Positions 1 to 7,828 of a stretch of DNA of 36,084 bases are shown here, in pieces. Source of the DNA: Luteitalea sp. Lineage in GTDB: Bacteria; Acidobacteriota; Vicinamibacteria; Vicinamibacterales; Vicinamibacteraceae. Numbering within the stretch: the stretch's first letter is position 1; every line of letters starts with the position of its first letter. Below the pieces are notes generated by a model that saw nothing but the letters and a program-made list of their open reading frames with translations, searched no databases and was not told the DNA's origin. Location of the stretch: positions 1 to 36,084 of the forward strand of contig WHTT01000059.1 in NCBI GenBank assembly GCA_009377605.1. Direction: 5' to 3'. The translations under genes were made by a program, and so were the position numbers.

Positions 1-53
1 ACCGACCAGCCGACGATGCGTCGGTCGATGTGTACCACCTTGTCGTCGGTCAT
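1..53 (-). CDS. Start of a gene coupled to nrdJ (partial, cut by window edge)
   Basis: An ATG at 53-51 overlaps the nrdJ stop codon in an ATGA arrangement and opens a frame reading MTDDKVVHIDRRIVGWSV to the window edge. A 4-base overlap with the preceding stop is a strong sign of translational coupling. Class II reductase genes are sometimes followed by a second small reductase-associated polypeptide, but 18 residues are too few to assign this one. That a gene starts here is fairly well supported. Its identity is unknown. Confidence 0.45.
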   Translation of the reverse strand, partial: MTDDKVVHIDRRIVGWS

Positions 54-2128
54 GACAGCTTCCCGTAATACTCTTCCTTCAGGGCGTCGTACAGATTGGC
101 CGCGGTGTACGTGTGGCCTTCGTACGCGACCTTCGCGGGGCCCGGAAGCCGCACGATATGTCCATCGGCAAGCCGGAATTCGTAGATCGTCTCCGCCAGG
201 TCGCGATCGCTGACCAGTACGCCCTGGTGCGCCTCCGGGTTGAAGCGGAACGTCGTGCAGCCTTTCAATCCCTTGTCAATGGCGTACAGGTAGAGGTCCT
301 GGAAGTCGTTGAAGCCGATCTCGGAGGGCACATTGATGGTTTTGGAAATCGACGCATCGATCCAGCGCTGCGCCGCCGCCTGCACGTCGATGTGCTCGCG
401 CGGATCCACGGCCGCGGCGGTCACGTCGAAGGGCGGCGGCAGCGTCTCGGGTGCCGCGTCGGGATCCACCGTGTGCCTGTAGACCAGGAGCTCGAAGGAC
501 TCCATGCGCACCGCACGCTTGGCCTTCTCACCCGGCACGACCATGTTGCGCGTATAGGCGTGCGCGAATGAGGGTTCGATGCCGCTGCTGGCGTTGTTGC
601 CGACCGACGCCGCCATGGTGCCGGTCGGCGCGATTGACGTCGCGTGCGTGTAGCGCGCGCCGAGGGCGGCGAGCGCGTGAACCAGCTCCGGATCGAGCGC
701 GGCGACGGCCTGCATGTAGCGTGAATAGCGTGCGTGCAGCACCCGGCCCGGCCGCGTGTCGCCAGCCTTGACGCCGTCGGACACCAGCTCGGGACCCGCA
801 GCCAGCAGCGCCGGCGTGATCTCGACGTCCTCCGCGAGGATCGGGGCCGGACCCTTCTCGCGCGCGAGCTCCAGCGCCGCGCGCCAGCTCTCGTGCGCCA
901 GCGTCTTGGTGACCTCCTCGGTGAACGCCACCGATTCGGGCGATCCGTAGCGGAGTCCCAGCATCGTCATCGCCGACCCGAGTCCGAAGTAGCCCATGCC
1001 GTGGCGGCGCGTGCGGAGCAGTTCGGCCTGCTGCGGCGCCAGCGGCAGGCCGTTTGCCTCGACCACGTTGTCGAGCATGCGCGAGAAGGCGCGTACGACC
1101 TCGCGAAAGGTCTCGACGTCGAAGCACGCCTCGGCGGTAAACGGCCGGCGCACCAGCGCCGCGAGATTCACCGAACCGAGCAAACAGCTTCCAAAGGACG
1201 GGAGTGGTTGTTCGCCGCACGGATTGCTCGCTCGGATCTCCTCGGCAAACCACAGGTTGTTCAACCGGTTCACTTCGTCAATCAGGATGAAGCCCGGGTC
1301 GGAGTAGTCGTAGGTCGAGCGCATGATGAGCGCCCACAACTCGCGCGCGCGCACCGAACGATAGACCTTGCAGGCGGTCTGGCCATGCTCGTTGACGGTG
1401 TAGCGCGGATCGGCCAGCGGCCAGCGGCGCCACACGATGTCGGCGCCGCTCATCTCGTTCGGGAACGCCGGAAACACCAGCGGCCAGGGCTCGTCGTTCT
1501 TGACGGCGCGCACGAACTCGTCCGTGATCAGGCAGGACAGGTTGAACGCGCCCAAGCGCCCGGCCTCGCGCTTGGCGACGATGAAGGCTTCGATGTCGGG
1601 GTGCGAGACGTCGAGACAGCCCATCTGCGCGCCACGCCGGCCGCCGGCGCTGGATACCGTCTTGCAGGCGGCGTCGAACACGTCCATGAACGGCAGCGGA
1701 CCGCTGGTGGCGGCGCCGGCGCCCTGCACCCAGGCGCCGCGCGGGCGCAGCGTGGTGAAGTCGTACCCGATGCCGCAGCCCGCTTTCAGCGTGAGTGCCG
1801 CCTCGGACAGCGCCTCCATGATCCCGCGCATCGAATCCTCGATGGTGCGCGAGACCGTGCAGTTGATCGTGGAGACGTTGGACTTGAACGCTTCGGCGCC
1901 GGCGTTCGCCATCACGCGGCCACCTGGCAGGGCATAGTGCAGGACCCTGTAGAAAGGCTCCTCCCACCGATCGGGATGGCTCTCCACCTGCGAGAGGGCT
2001 CGCGCCAGACGCCGCCGCATGCCGTCGAGGTCTTCGCCCGGCAGGAAGTACTTGCTACGGGCGATGAACAGCGACGCGTCCTGCAGCGGCAGAGCGGGTA
2101 GACCGTTCAGCACGTCCGCTTCAGCCAT
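50..2128 (-). CDS. nrdJ: Adenosylcobalamin-dependent (class II) ribonucleoside-diphosphate reductase
   Basis: This enzyme reduces ribonucleotides to deoxyribonucleotides in the cytoplasm, using adenosylcobalamin to make the cysteine radical, so it works with or without oxygen. The 692-aa protein shows the family landmarks. NPCGE at about 302-306 holds the thiyl Cys304 and Glu306. Cys90 and Cys315 are placed as the reducible pair, with the same 11-residue spacing from the radical cysteine as in class II enzymes. The PTGTMAASVGNNASSGIEPS loop and a KGCTTFRFNPE segment near the C-terminus also match. The ATG at 2128 follows an AGAGGAA ribosome site; an open frame runs upstream to a TTG at 2179, but the ATG fits better. 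The 3' end overlaps the next gene by four bases. No class I genes are in view, so dependence on B12 is likely but not proven. Confidence 0.95.
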   Translation of the reverse strand: MAEADVLNGLPALPLQDASLFIARSKYFLPGEDLDGMRRRLARALSQVESHPDRWEEPFYRVLHYALPGGRVMANAGAEAFKSNVSTINCTVSRTIEDSMRGIMEALSEAALTLKAGCGIGYDFTTLRPRGAWVQGAGAATSGPLPFMDVFDAACKTVSSAGGRRGAQMGCLDVSHPDIEAFIVAKREAGRLGAFNLSCLITDEFVRAVKNDEPWPLVFPAFPNEMSGADIVWRRWPLADPRYTVNEHGQTACKVYRSVRARELWALIMRSTYDYSDPGFILIDEVNRLNNLWFAEEIRASNPCGEQPLPSFGSCLLGSVNLAALVRRPFTAEACFDVETFREVVRAFSRMLDNVVEANGLPLAPQQAELLRTRRHGMGYFGLGSAMTMLGLRYGSPESVAFTEEVTKTLAHESWRAALELAREKGPAPILAEDVEITPALLAAGPELVSDGVKAGDTRPGRVLHARYSRYMQAVAALDPELVHALAALGARYTHATSIAPTGTMAASVGNNASSGIEPSFAHAYTRNMVVPGEKAKRAVRMESFELLVYRHTVDPDAAPETLPPPFDVTAAAVDPREHIDVQAAAQRWIDASISKTINVPSEIGFNDFQDLYLYAIDKGLKGCTTFRFNPEAHQGVLVSDRDLAETIYEFRLADGHIVRLPGPAKVAYEGHTYTAANLYDALKEEYYGKLS

Positions 2129-2513
2129 CGTTCCTCTCGTCCGTATGTCCAGGATGGATCCCTCCAGGGTCGTCTGCAAGCGGATCTCGCGATGCTCCGT
2201 CGTGGACGTCTCCCGACAGTCACCGCTTCACCGACATGCTCTTGTCCCCTCGCGCTTTCGCGTCCAGGTAAGTCGGTCGATCCAGGAACAATCCTCCAAG
2301 TTCCTCCCAACTGCGTTGGGGATACGAGCGAAGCGCCACACGGCGCACACCGTGCGTGCGGATTTCCCGCACACGGCGTACCAAGGGGCATTCAGAATGC
2401 AGCATTACGCAGCCTCCGGAACTGAATCGTTCCCCGCAGGCGGTGGAGCCCGAGGGCATGGAAGCAGGCGGGCGTCCATTGGGCGGCGCGACCCGGGGCT
2501 CGCGCGAGCGGCG
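2129..2513. other. Intergenic region upstream of nrdJ, no gene recognised
   Basis: These 385 bases separate nrdJ from the radical SAM gene and should hold the nrdJ promoter. Visible on the minus strand are a short hairpin (GTGCGG, loop GAAAT, CCGCAC) near 2355-2371 and a dyad GCATTC-A-GAATGC at 2388-2400. A GTCGGGAGACG segment near 2207-2217 resembles the B12 box of cobalamin riboswitches. The rest of the riboswitch core was not found, so no riboswitch is called. Confidence 0.5.
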
Positions 2514-3593
2514 TCACGCATGCGGTGGCTCGTACGCGCAGAGGGGATCTTGACCGAAGACCGCCCCTGTTGTTGCGTAGGCGCGTGACCGGGATCCGCC
2601 ACACATCTCGCGAAATGGGCACCGGCCGCACTTGCCTTGAAGCGCCTCCGGATCGCGCAGCCGTCTGAATAGATGGTCGTCGCGATACACCCGCGCTAGT
2701 GGCGTGTCGCGCACATTGCCGCAGGCGATGGGAAGAAACCCGCTGGGACAGATCTGACCCACGTGATCGACGAACACAATCCCGTTCCCATCGTTGACGC
2801 TGCGGGGCGCACGGAGCCGTCGATCCGACTCCATCCTCGTGGGAGCCGTGAGCGAGCCTCGTCGCGCCTGCTCCCGCTGCCAGACGACCCGATGGTAGTG
2901 AGGCCCCGCGGTCGTCTTGATGCCAAACGGTGCAGTCACCGATAGGTCATACAAAAAGTTCAAGACGCCTTCGCACTCGACAGCATCGATCTGTTCCAGC
3001 GCCGCGGCGCGCCCGGTCTGCACCAGAAAGAACACCGCCCACAACACGAGGGGATACTCCGCCACGCGCGCCGCCATCCCCCGAAGCAACGGCAGTGTGA
3101 GACGGCTGACGGTGGTGTTGATCTGCAGTGGGAGACCGAGCTCGGAGACGGTCTCAATAATGCGCATGGTCCACTGGTAGGACCCGCGCACACCGCGAAA
3201 GGCGTCGTGCGACGCGGGATCCGGACCATCGAGGCTGACCGCCAGGCGGCTCAGCCCGGCCTCGCGCAGCTCCAGGAGGCGCGTGCGGGTCACGGCCGCC
3301 GTGCCGCTGGGTGTGACGGCGACCGTCAGCCCAGCGCGGGCGGCATGGCCCACCAAATCTAGGAGGTCCGGCCGCCGCATCGGATCGCCACCGGTCAGGA
3401 CGAAGAGCGGGGGCCGGGTGCCGAACGATCGCACCTCGTCGATGAGGCGCAACCCCTCGTCCGTCGTGAGCTCGCGAGGATCGCGCCGCGGGATGGCATC
3501 GGCCCGGCAGTGCAGGCAGGCGAGCGCGCAGGCTCGCGTGACTTCCCAGATCACCAGAAATGGGGCCCGATCGAAATCGAGTGGTTCACGCAT
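2514..3593 (-). CDS. Radical SAM/SPASM domain protein (NirJ/AhbD-like, resembles TIGR04053 family)
   Basis: The N-terminus reads FLVIWEVTRACALACLHCRA: three cysteines in CX3CX2C that bind the SAM-cleaving 4Fe-4S cluster, preceded by the WEVTRAC context of NirJ/AhbD-like and BA_1875-like proteins. LTGGDP follows as the GGE-like SAM site. The C-terminus has a cysteine-rich SPASM-type region (Cys in ICPSGF, IACGN, CGRCPFREMCGG and PLCAYEP) for an auxiliary cluster. NirJ and AhbD act in haem d1 or haem synthesis, but the substrate of this subfamily is not established. The ATG at 3593 lies just before the conserved part; a GTG at 3641 would add 16 residues. It could belong to haem or peptide maturation; neighbours do not decide. 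Confidence 0.8.
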   Translation of the reverse strand: MREPLDFDRAPFLVIWEVTRACALACLHCRADAIPRRDPRELTTDEGLRLIDEVRSFGTRPPLFVLTGGDPMRRPDLLDLVGHAARAGLTVAVTPSGTAAVTRTRLLELREAGLSRLAVSLDGPDPASHDAFRGVRGSYQWTMRIIETVSELGLPLQINTTVSRLTLPLLRGMAARVAEYPLVLWAVFFLVQTGRAAALEQIDAVECEGVLNFLYDLSVTAPFGIKTTAGPHYHRVVWQREQARRGSLTAPTRMESDRRLRAPRSVNDGNGIVFVDHVGQICPSGFLPIACGNVRDTPLARVYRDDHLFRRLRDPEALQGKCGRCPFREMCGGSRSRAYATTGAVFGQDPLCAYEPPHA

Positions 3594-3813
3594 GCTCAGG
3601 AGAAGCAAAGCCCCCTCGTCTAGAAGCAGATTCGGTGCCACGGAATAGTGGCGGCACCTGCGGTGAGCTTCGAGGCCGTTGCCGAGAGAAGCTGCTGAGG
3701 ACTATTTCGCCCGCCTGCTGAATATCACGCATTCTTCGACTTCCCATCCGTCGCAGTCGAAGCCTCCGACGACGCGAAGCGCCGGCACCGTTCCGGGTGA
3801 GCGCCTGTCCAGA

Positions 3814-3903
3814 TCAGGATATCCGAGCAGTCAACGCAGAAACTTCTGTCTTGTCTCCAGGAACGCTCCCATCGACAGGTCCATGGATGTCGTCGATGTG
3901 CAC
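3814..3903 (-). CDS. Possible 29-aa small ORF
   Basis: A GTG at 3903 sits three bases after a strong GGAGGTGA ribosome site and opens a 29-codon frame (MHIDDIHGPVDGSVPGDKTE and on) that ends at 3814. It lies 25 bases after the transporter stop and could share its transcript. No domain or homologue is recognised. The ribosome site is the only positive evidence. The rest of 3594-3928 contains nothing else I can name; it must hold any separate promoter for the radical SAM gene. Confidence 0.2.
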   Translation of the reverse strand: MHIDDIHGPVDGSVPGDKTEVSALTARIS

Positions 3904-3928
3904 GGCTCACCTCCAGTCCGCGAGAGGG

Positions 3929-5026
3929 TCAGGACAGACGACCGCGAAAACGCTCGATCAGCTGCCGCAGCAGCGCTGCGAACGTCAACATCCACGCTGC
4001 CATTGCGATGAACACGAAGACGCGGTGAACGGGATAGAGGAAATCCAGTTGCATGGCTTCCGCCATGCTGAAGGTCGCGACCGCGTAGGCGGCAAGTGGA
4101 AACACGGCGCCCCAGTAGAGCGGATCGTAGGTCAGGGGGAACCGGCGGTAGACATAGCGCCAGACAGCGAGCACGATCAGCATCGGAATCCACCACGTAC
4201 CGGTCGCCCAGTAGAAGATGGTGAACCCCTTGAGGAACGGCAGGAGCGATCGGAGGAACGGCGTGTCTGCGGAATTGAGGATCAGCAGCGAGCCGCCGAG
4301 GGTGGAGATCGCCATCGCGCCCATGTTGATCCAGTAGGGCGGCGCCAGATCGGCGGGAGAAAAGCGGAAGAACGTATAGCGATAGAAGATGAGCGAGATC
4401 ATCCAGATGTAGAGCATGCCGCCCCAGAGCCACATCGACAGCGCCAGGAAGTTGACCTCCAGCCGGTGCCGTTGCCCGATGTGCGCGGCGATGAGCGCTC
4501 CAAGGACGGCGACCGACTGCGTGGCCACCACGGCCAGCAGCCAGGCGCCCGTGATCCCCTCGCCAAGACTGGGTTTCTGCTCTTTGACGATGAGTGCGGT
4601 GAAGATCCCGTATGTCAAGAGTACCCACAGTGCGAGCCCCGCGATCCACAGCGCAAAGGCGATGCGCAGGGTTCCAGCGGTGAGGAGGCTCTGTGATCCG
4701 AGAACGCACGTCGCGGCGACGGCGCTGAAGAATCCCGGGCCGCGCTGGTGGTCCGTCACATCGGCGACAACGCGGTCGCGGTGCCGGAGCGCCCGCACCA
4801 ACGTGAGGAGCCACAGGACGATGTATGCCATCGCGTTTACCCACAGGAGCGCCAGCGCGACCCAGCGCATCCCGGCCTGCAGTGCGGCAACCGACACGAA
4901 CCCAGTGGCCATGACGAGTGCGAAGTACGCCGGAGACAGCGTCTGGAGATCGCTCGATCGCGCTCGTGGCGCCGGCGGCCGCCGCAGGGGGCGGCGGTCG
5001 GCCGCTGCTGCTGCCTTCGTCGTCAT
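3929..5026 (-). CDS. TDT-family membrane transporter (TehA/SLAC1-like)
   Basis: The 365-aa protein is built of about ten hydrophobic helices starting with LSPAYFALVMATGFVSVAALQAG, the usual first helix of the tellurite-resistance/dicarboxylate transporter family (TehA, Mae1, plant SLAC1). Members move C4-dicarboxylates, malate, sulfite or small anions, and tellurite resistance is a side effect of some. A pattern of FY-GTWWIPML late in the sequence also fits. The start at 5026 follows GAGGTGCC and an Ala-rich hydrophilic head; a longer frame upstream lacks family sequence. It is transcribed away from the CMD gene, so the 157 bases at 5027-5183 hold a divergent promoter region. Substrate cannot be told from sequence; sulfite or nitrite efflux is only a guess. 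Confidence 0.8.
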   Translation of the reverse strand: MTTKAAAAADRRPLRRPPAPRARSSDLQTLSPAYFALVMATGFVSVAALQAGMRWVALALLWVNAMAYIVLWLLTLVRALRHRDRVVADVTDHQRGPGFFSAVAATCVLGSQSLLTAGTLRIAFALWIAGLALWVLLTYGIFTALIVKEQKPSLGEGITGAWLLAVVATQSVAVLGALIAAHIGQRHRLEVNFLALSMWLWGGMLYIWMISLIFYRYTFFRFSPADLAPPYWINMGAMAISTLGGSLLILNSADTPFLRSLLPFLKGFTIFYWATGTWWIPMLIVLAVWRYVYRRFPLTYDPLYWGAVFPLAAYAVATFSMAEAMQLDFLYPVHRVFVFIAMAAWMLTFAALLRQLIERFRGRLS

Positions 5027-5183
5027 CGGCACCTCGTCAGGTGTGTGCCTCCCGAGCGCCTGACATGACGCGGCGCGCGTCGACAGATGTGCAAGGATAG
5101 ACACTGGTGACCGCGAGATCCGCGAGCCTCCCGCGACATCGCCTGAGACACTGTGTGACGCCGTCCCGGCAGAAAGGAACGAC

Positions 5184-5528
5184 ATGAAGGAGCCCGAATC
5201 ATCGCAAGCCGTCGAGCCCCCCGCGCCCTTCAAGCGCTTTGCCGAAACGCACCCCGAGGTGGCCAGCGCCTACCAGCGGCTTGGCGAAGCCGTTCGCGCG
5301 GCAGGTCCATTGTCGGCTCGCGAAGTCGCCCTTGTGAAAGTAGCAATCTCCATCGGCGCGCGCCTGGAGGGCTCGACGCACGCCCATGCGCGCAAAGCGC
5401 GAGCGCAGGGGATCGACGCCGCGGCGCTCGACCACGTGGCGATTCTCTCGTGTCCGACCATCGGCTTTCCCGCGATGATGATGGCGCTCGGATGGCTGCA
5501 CGACCGGGAGGGGGAGCCAGCGCCGTGA
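5184..5528 (+). CDS. Carboxymuconolactone decarboxylase-family protein
   Basis: The 114-aa protein has the compact helical CMD fold pattern: GPLSAREVALVKVAISIGAR, then EGSTHAHARKARAQGID, then ILSCPTIGFPAMMMALGWLHD. CMD-family members include true decarboxylases and AhpD-like thiol peroxidase partners. The AhpD CXXC motif is absent here: the EGSTHAH segment keeps Glu and His but has Ser where AhpD has Cys, and a single Cys occurs in LSCPT. A redox role through a CXXC disulfide is therefore unlikely. An AAAGGAA ribosome site precedes the ATG. It stands alone on the plus strand between two minus-strand transcription units. Confidence 0.8.
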   Translation: MKEPESSQAVEPPAPFKRFAETHPEVASAYQRLGEAVRAAGPLSAREVALVKVAISIGARLEGSTHAHARKARAQGIDAAALDHVAILSCPTIGFPAMMMALGWLHDREGEPAP

Positions 5529-5657
5529 GATCACGAAGCACACAGTGAATGCGAGCGTGCTGGGCGCCAGGACGCTGATCGCTCTGGCTAACATGGTTCA
5601 TCGTCCCCTCGGCGACGTGGGTTGCCCTTTGGTGCGGGAACCCGATGTTGCTGCGCC

Positions 5658-7142
5658 TCAGCGCCTGAGGAACGCGCGCTCGACATAGCGCACGACGGCC
5701 CAAATCTCCTCGGTCCGCAGGCCGGGGCCGAACGGCGGCATCGTGGGCGGCACGCCGGCCGCAACACGCAGGTACAGGTCGTCCGGCCGATCCCCGCCGC
5801 TGAACTGTCCTGCGGTAAAGTCTCGCGGGCGAGGCCAGAGTTTCTCCGCCAGCGGACCGTCACCGCGGCCGGATTCGCCGTGGCAGGGTGCGCAATAGGT
5901 CCTGTACAGGTTGGCGCCGGCCGCGATCACGTTCTCCGTCATCGGTGGCGCCGATGGCATGGCGACCCGTGCTGCGGGTTCCACGCGGTTCGCGTTCAGG
6001 CTCGCCAGGACGGCGACGAGCGAGGCGACCTGGTCGCCGCTCAGCGCCTCGAATGCCGGCATCCCGGAGACCGGTACGCCCTGCCGGATCGTTCGCGCCA
6101 GGTCTTCATCCGAGGCCACGCCGTTGGTCGTGGACACGAATTTATACACGCCGCGAGTCAGGTCGCGCGGCGGCACCGAAAACCTGGGGTTGGGTGAGGC
6201 CCGCGTCTCGCCTTCGATCACCGGCGTGCGGCCGCTCATCGAAAACGCCACATACCCGCGTCCGTCAGTCCCGTGGCATCGGGCGCACTGGCTGACATAG
6301 AGTGGCCAGCCGCCCAGCTTGCCCGCCTTGTTGGACATTGCGGGCAGGGGCTGGGCGCCGCTGGCGGACTTCGGGACCGTCGGCGCCGACGCCTGACCCA
6401 GCATGCGGCCGGCCACGACGAACACCAACACGCTGCTCACCAGTCCGTACATCAGCCATGACGTATCGCTCCGCAGCCCGAATTCCCAGCGGCGCTGAAA
6501 GCGATAGCGCACGGTGCGCATGGATTGCCGCGGCCGCACGAAGAAGTTGATTGGATAGGTCCACAGGTGCACGAGCTTCGTGAACGGGAAGTACGCCAAG
6601 AAGGTGAGTGCCAGGAAGATGTGCCACTTGCTGACAAGGGGTGCGGACGCCATCAGCTCCGGCTGTGGGGAGAGGGTCCATAGGCTGGCGACCCATGCCG
6701 ACGCCGTATACGCCACGCCGAAGATCCTGTGGACCAGCACTTGATAGAGCGCTAGGCTGACTATGGCAAGAATGAACAGGTGCACGATGTAATCGTCCGC
6801 CTGGCTCATCGCGCGCACCTCACGAACGAGGATGCGCCGGACCAGGGCGGTGGCTGACCCGAGCAGAATCATCAATCCGCCGGCAAGGGCCGACGTGTAA
6901 AAGAACTGAATCCACCGTTCCGAGCCGAGCAAGCCGCCGAACAGGCCCGCCAAGTGCCCGGCTGCGACGAGCGCCAGTCCCCAGTGGAGCAGGAGCGACG
7001 CCGCGCCCAGTACGCGCCGGCCGAACAACCCGCTCGCTCGTGTGCTCCACGAGAACGGCCGGTACGCCATCCGGACGATCGGTACGCCAAGAAAGAGCAG
7101 CAGGCACAGATACGGGTAGATTCCCCAGAGAAAGTGGTTCAC
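5658..7142 (-). CDS. narI: NarI-type cytochrome b fused to two cytochrome c domains
   Basis: Residues 1-205 are the nitrate reductase gamma subunit: five membrane helices with haem-b histidines His53, His63, His174 and His192, spaced 10 and 18 apart exactly as in E. coli NarI. An additional helix at about 229-247 follows, then two cytochrome c domains with haem sites CARCH (286-290) and CAPCH (417-421) and likely axial Met361 (SGMPAF) and Met468 (TMPPF). The extra helix would put both c domains in the periplasm, while NarGH stays at the cytoplasmic face. At 494 aa it is over twice the usual NarI. The GTG start overlaps the narJ stop by four bases. The c domains offer a route for electrons between the NarI haems and periplasmic carriers. 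Direction of flow is inference. Confidence 0.92.
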   Translation of the reverse strand: MNHFLWGIYPYLCLLLFLGVPIVRMAYRPFSWSTRASGLFGRRVLGAASLLLHWGLALVAAGHLAGLFGGLLGSERWIQFFYTSALAGGLMILLGSATALVRRILVREVRAMSQADDYIVHLFILAIVSLALYQVLVHRIFGVAYTASAWVASLWTLSPQPELMASAPLVSKWHIFLALTFLAYFPFTKLVHLWTYPINFFVRPRQSMRTVRYRFQRRWEFGLRSDTSWLMYGLVSSVLVFVVAGRMLGQASAPTVPKSASGAQPLPAMSNKAGKLGGWPLYVSQCARCHGTDGRGYVAFSMSGRTPVIEGETRASPNPRFSVPPRDLTRGVYKFVSTTNGVASDEDLARTIRQGVPVSGMPAFEALSGDQVASLVAVLASLNANRVEPAARVAMPSAPPMTENVIAAGANLYRTYCAPCHGESGRGDGPLAEKLWPRPRDFTAGQFSGGDRPDDLYLRVAAGVPPTMPPFGPGLRTEEIWAVVRYVERAFLRR

Positions 7143-7828
7143 GAGCGCACCTCGCTCTGAATGGGCGCTGGGCGCCGGAGCGAGCCAGCCGCCGACGGCC
7201 TGACGAAGCGAAGCGGTCGCACCGGCGGTTCGGCGCAATCTGCCGGTGACCAGGCCGGTCGATCGGACAGCCGGACGAGATCGAGCTCGAGGATGCTCTC
7301 GAGCGCGTCGACCAGGAGCGCGTACGGGCTCTCGAGCTTCTCGAGTCCCCCGCGAAGCGGCGCGAGCGCCGGCCGCACGAGCCGCTCGAGCAACCGTCGT
7401 CTGAGACCGATGCCGTCGCGATCGTCGAAGTCCAGGCTTGCGGCGAGGAAGTCGACGATAACCGGCAGATAGTCGGGCAACTCGCGCGCAGCAAGCTGTA
7501 GGCCGAAATGGCGGTAGATGGCCGCAAGCTCCACCATGTAGGCATTGCGAGGCGAACTGCCGACGTTTCGGCAGGTGGTCGGCTCGTCGAACAGATGCGC
7601 GCCGAGATAGAGCGGACACGGCGGGGACAGCTCGAGCGTTCGCACGTACTCGTCGCGCGAGTTGGTCACCGGGTCCACCATGAACCTCTGGATCGGTTCG
7701 CGGATAGGAGAGGGGGCGGCATCCAGCGCGCCCGTGCACTCCGCGACGATACGGGGCTCGCGATCCTCAGGGTGGAGCAGCAGTTCGCTGACGAGGCGGT
7801 ATGCGCTCCGGATCATGCTGTTCGTCAT
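7139..7828 (-). CDS. narJ: Nitrate reductase assembly chaperone NarJ
   Basis: A 229-aa TorD/NarJ-family chaperone that in known systems binds apo-NarG and guides insertion of molybdenum cofactor and the FS0 cluster before membrane attachment. Landmarks are the N-terminal RLVSELLLHPED, the central CPLYLGAHLF segment and the RNAYMVELAAIYRHFGLQLAARELPDYLPVIVDFLA stretch whose ELPDYLP core is typical of NarJ. The Arg/Pro-rich C-terminal 50 residues are poorly conserved. The ATG overlaps the narH stop and its own stop overlaps the narI GTG, both by four bases, so it is made in step with its partners. Confidence 0.93.
   Translation of the reverse strand: MTNSMIRSAYRLVSELLLHPEDREPRIVAECTGALDAAPSPIREPIQRFMVDPVTNSRDEYVRTLELSPPCPLYLGAHLFDEPTTCRNVGSSPRNAYMVELAAIYRHFGLQLAARELPDYLPVIVDFLAASLDFDDRDGIGLRRRLLERLVRPALAPLRGGLEKLESPYALLVDALESILELDLVRLSDRPAWSPADCAEPPVRPLRFVRPSAAGSLRRPAPIQSEVRS

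Noticed and set aside
734-2101. Long open frame on the plus strand opposite nrdJ
   Set aside because: Arg/His-rich antisense frame typical of high-GC DNA; nrdJ is certain on the other strand.
2204-2222. B12-box-like GTCGGGAGACG upstream of nrdJ
   Set aside because: The other conserved cobalamin riboswitch segments were not found. A covariance-model search of 2129-2513 would decide.
5520-5594. Short hydrophobic frame MLARAISVLAPSTLAFTVCF after narI
   Set aside because: No ribosome site, and the frame runs on antisense into the CMD gene; likely chance.
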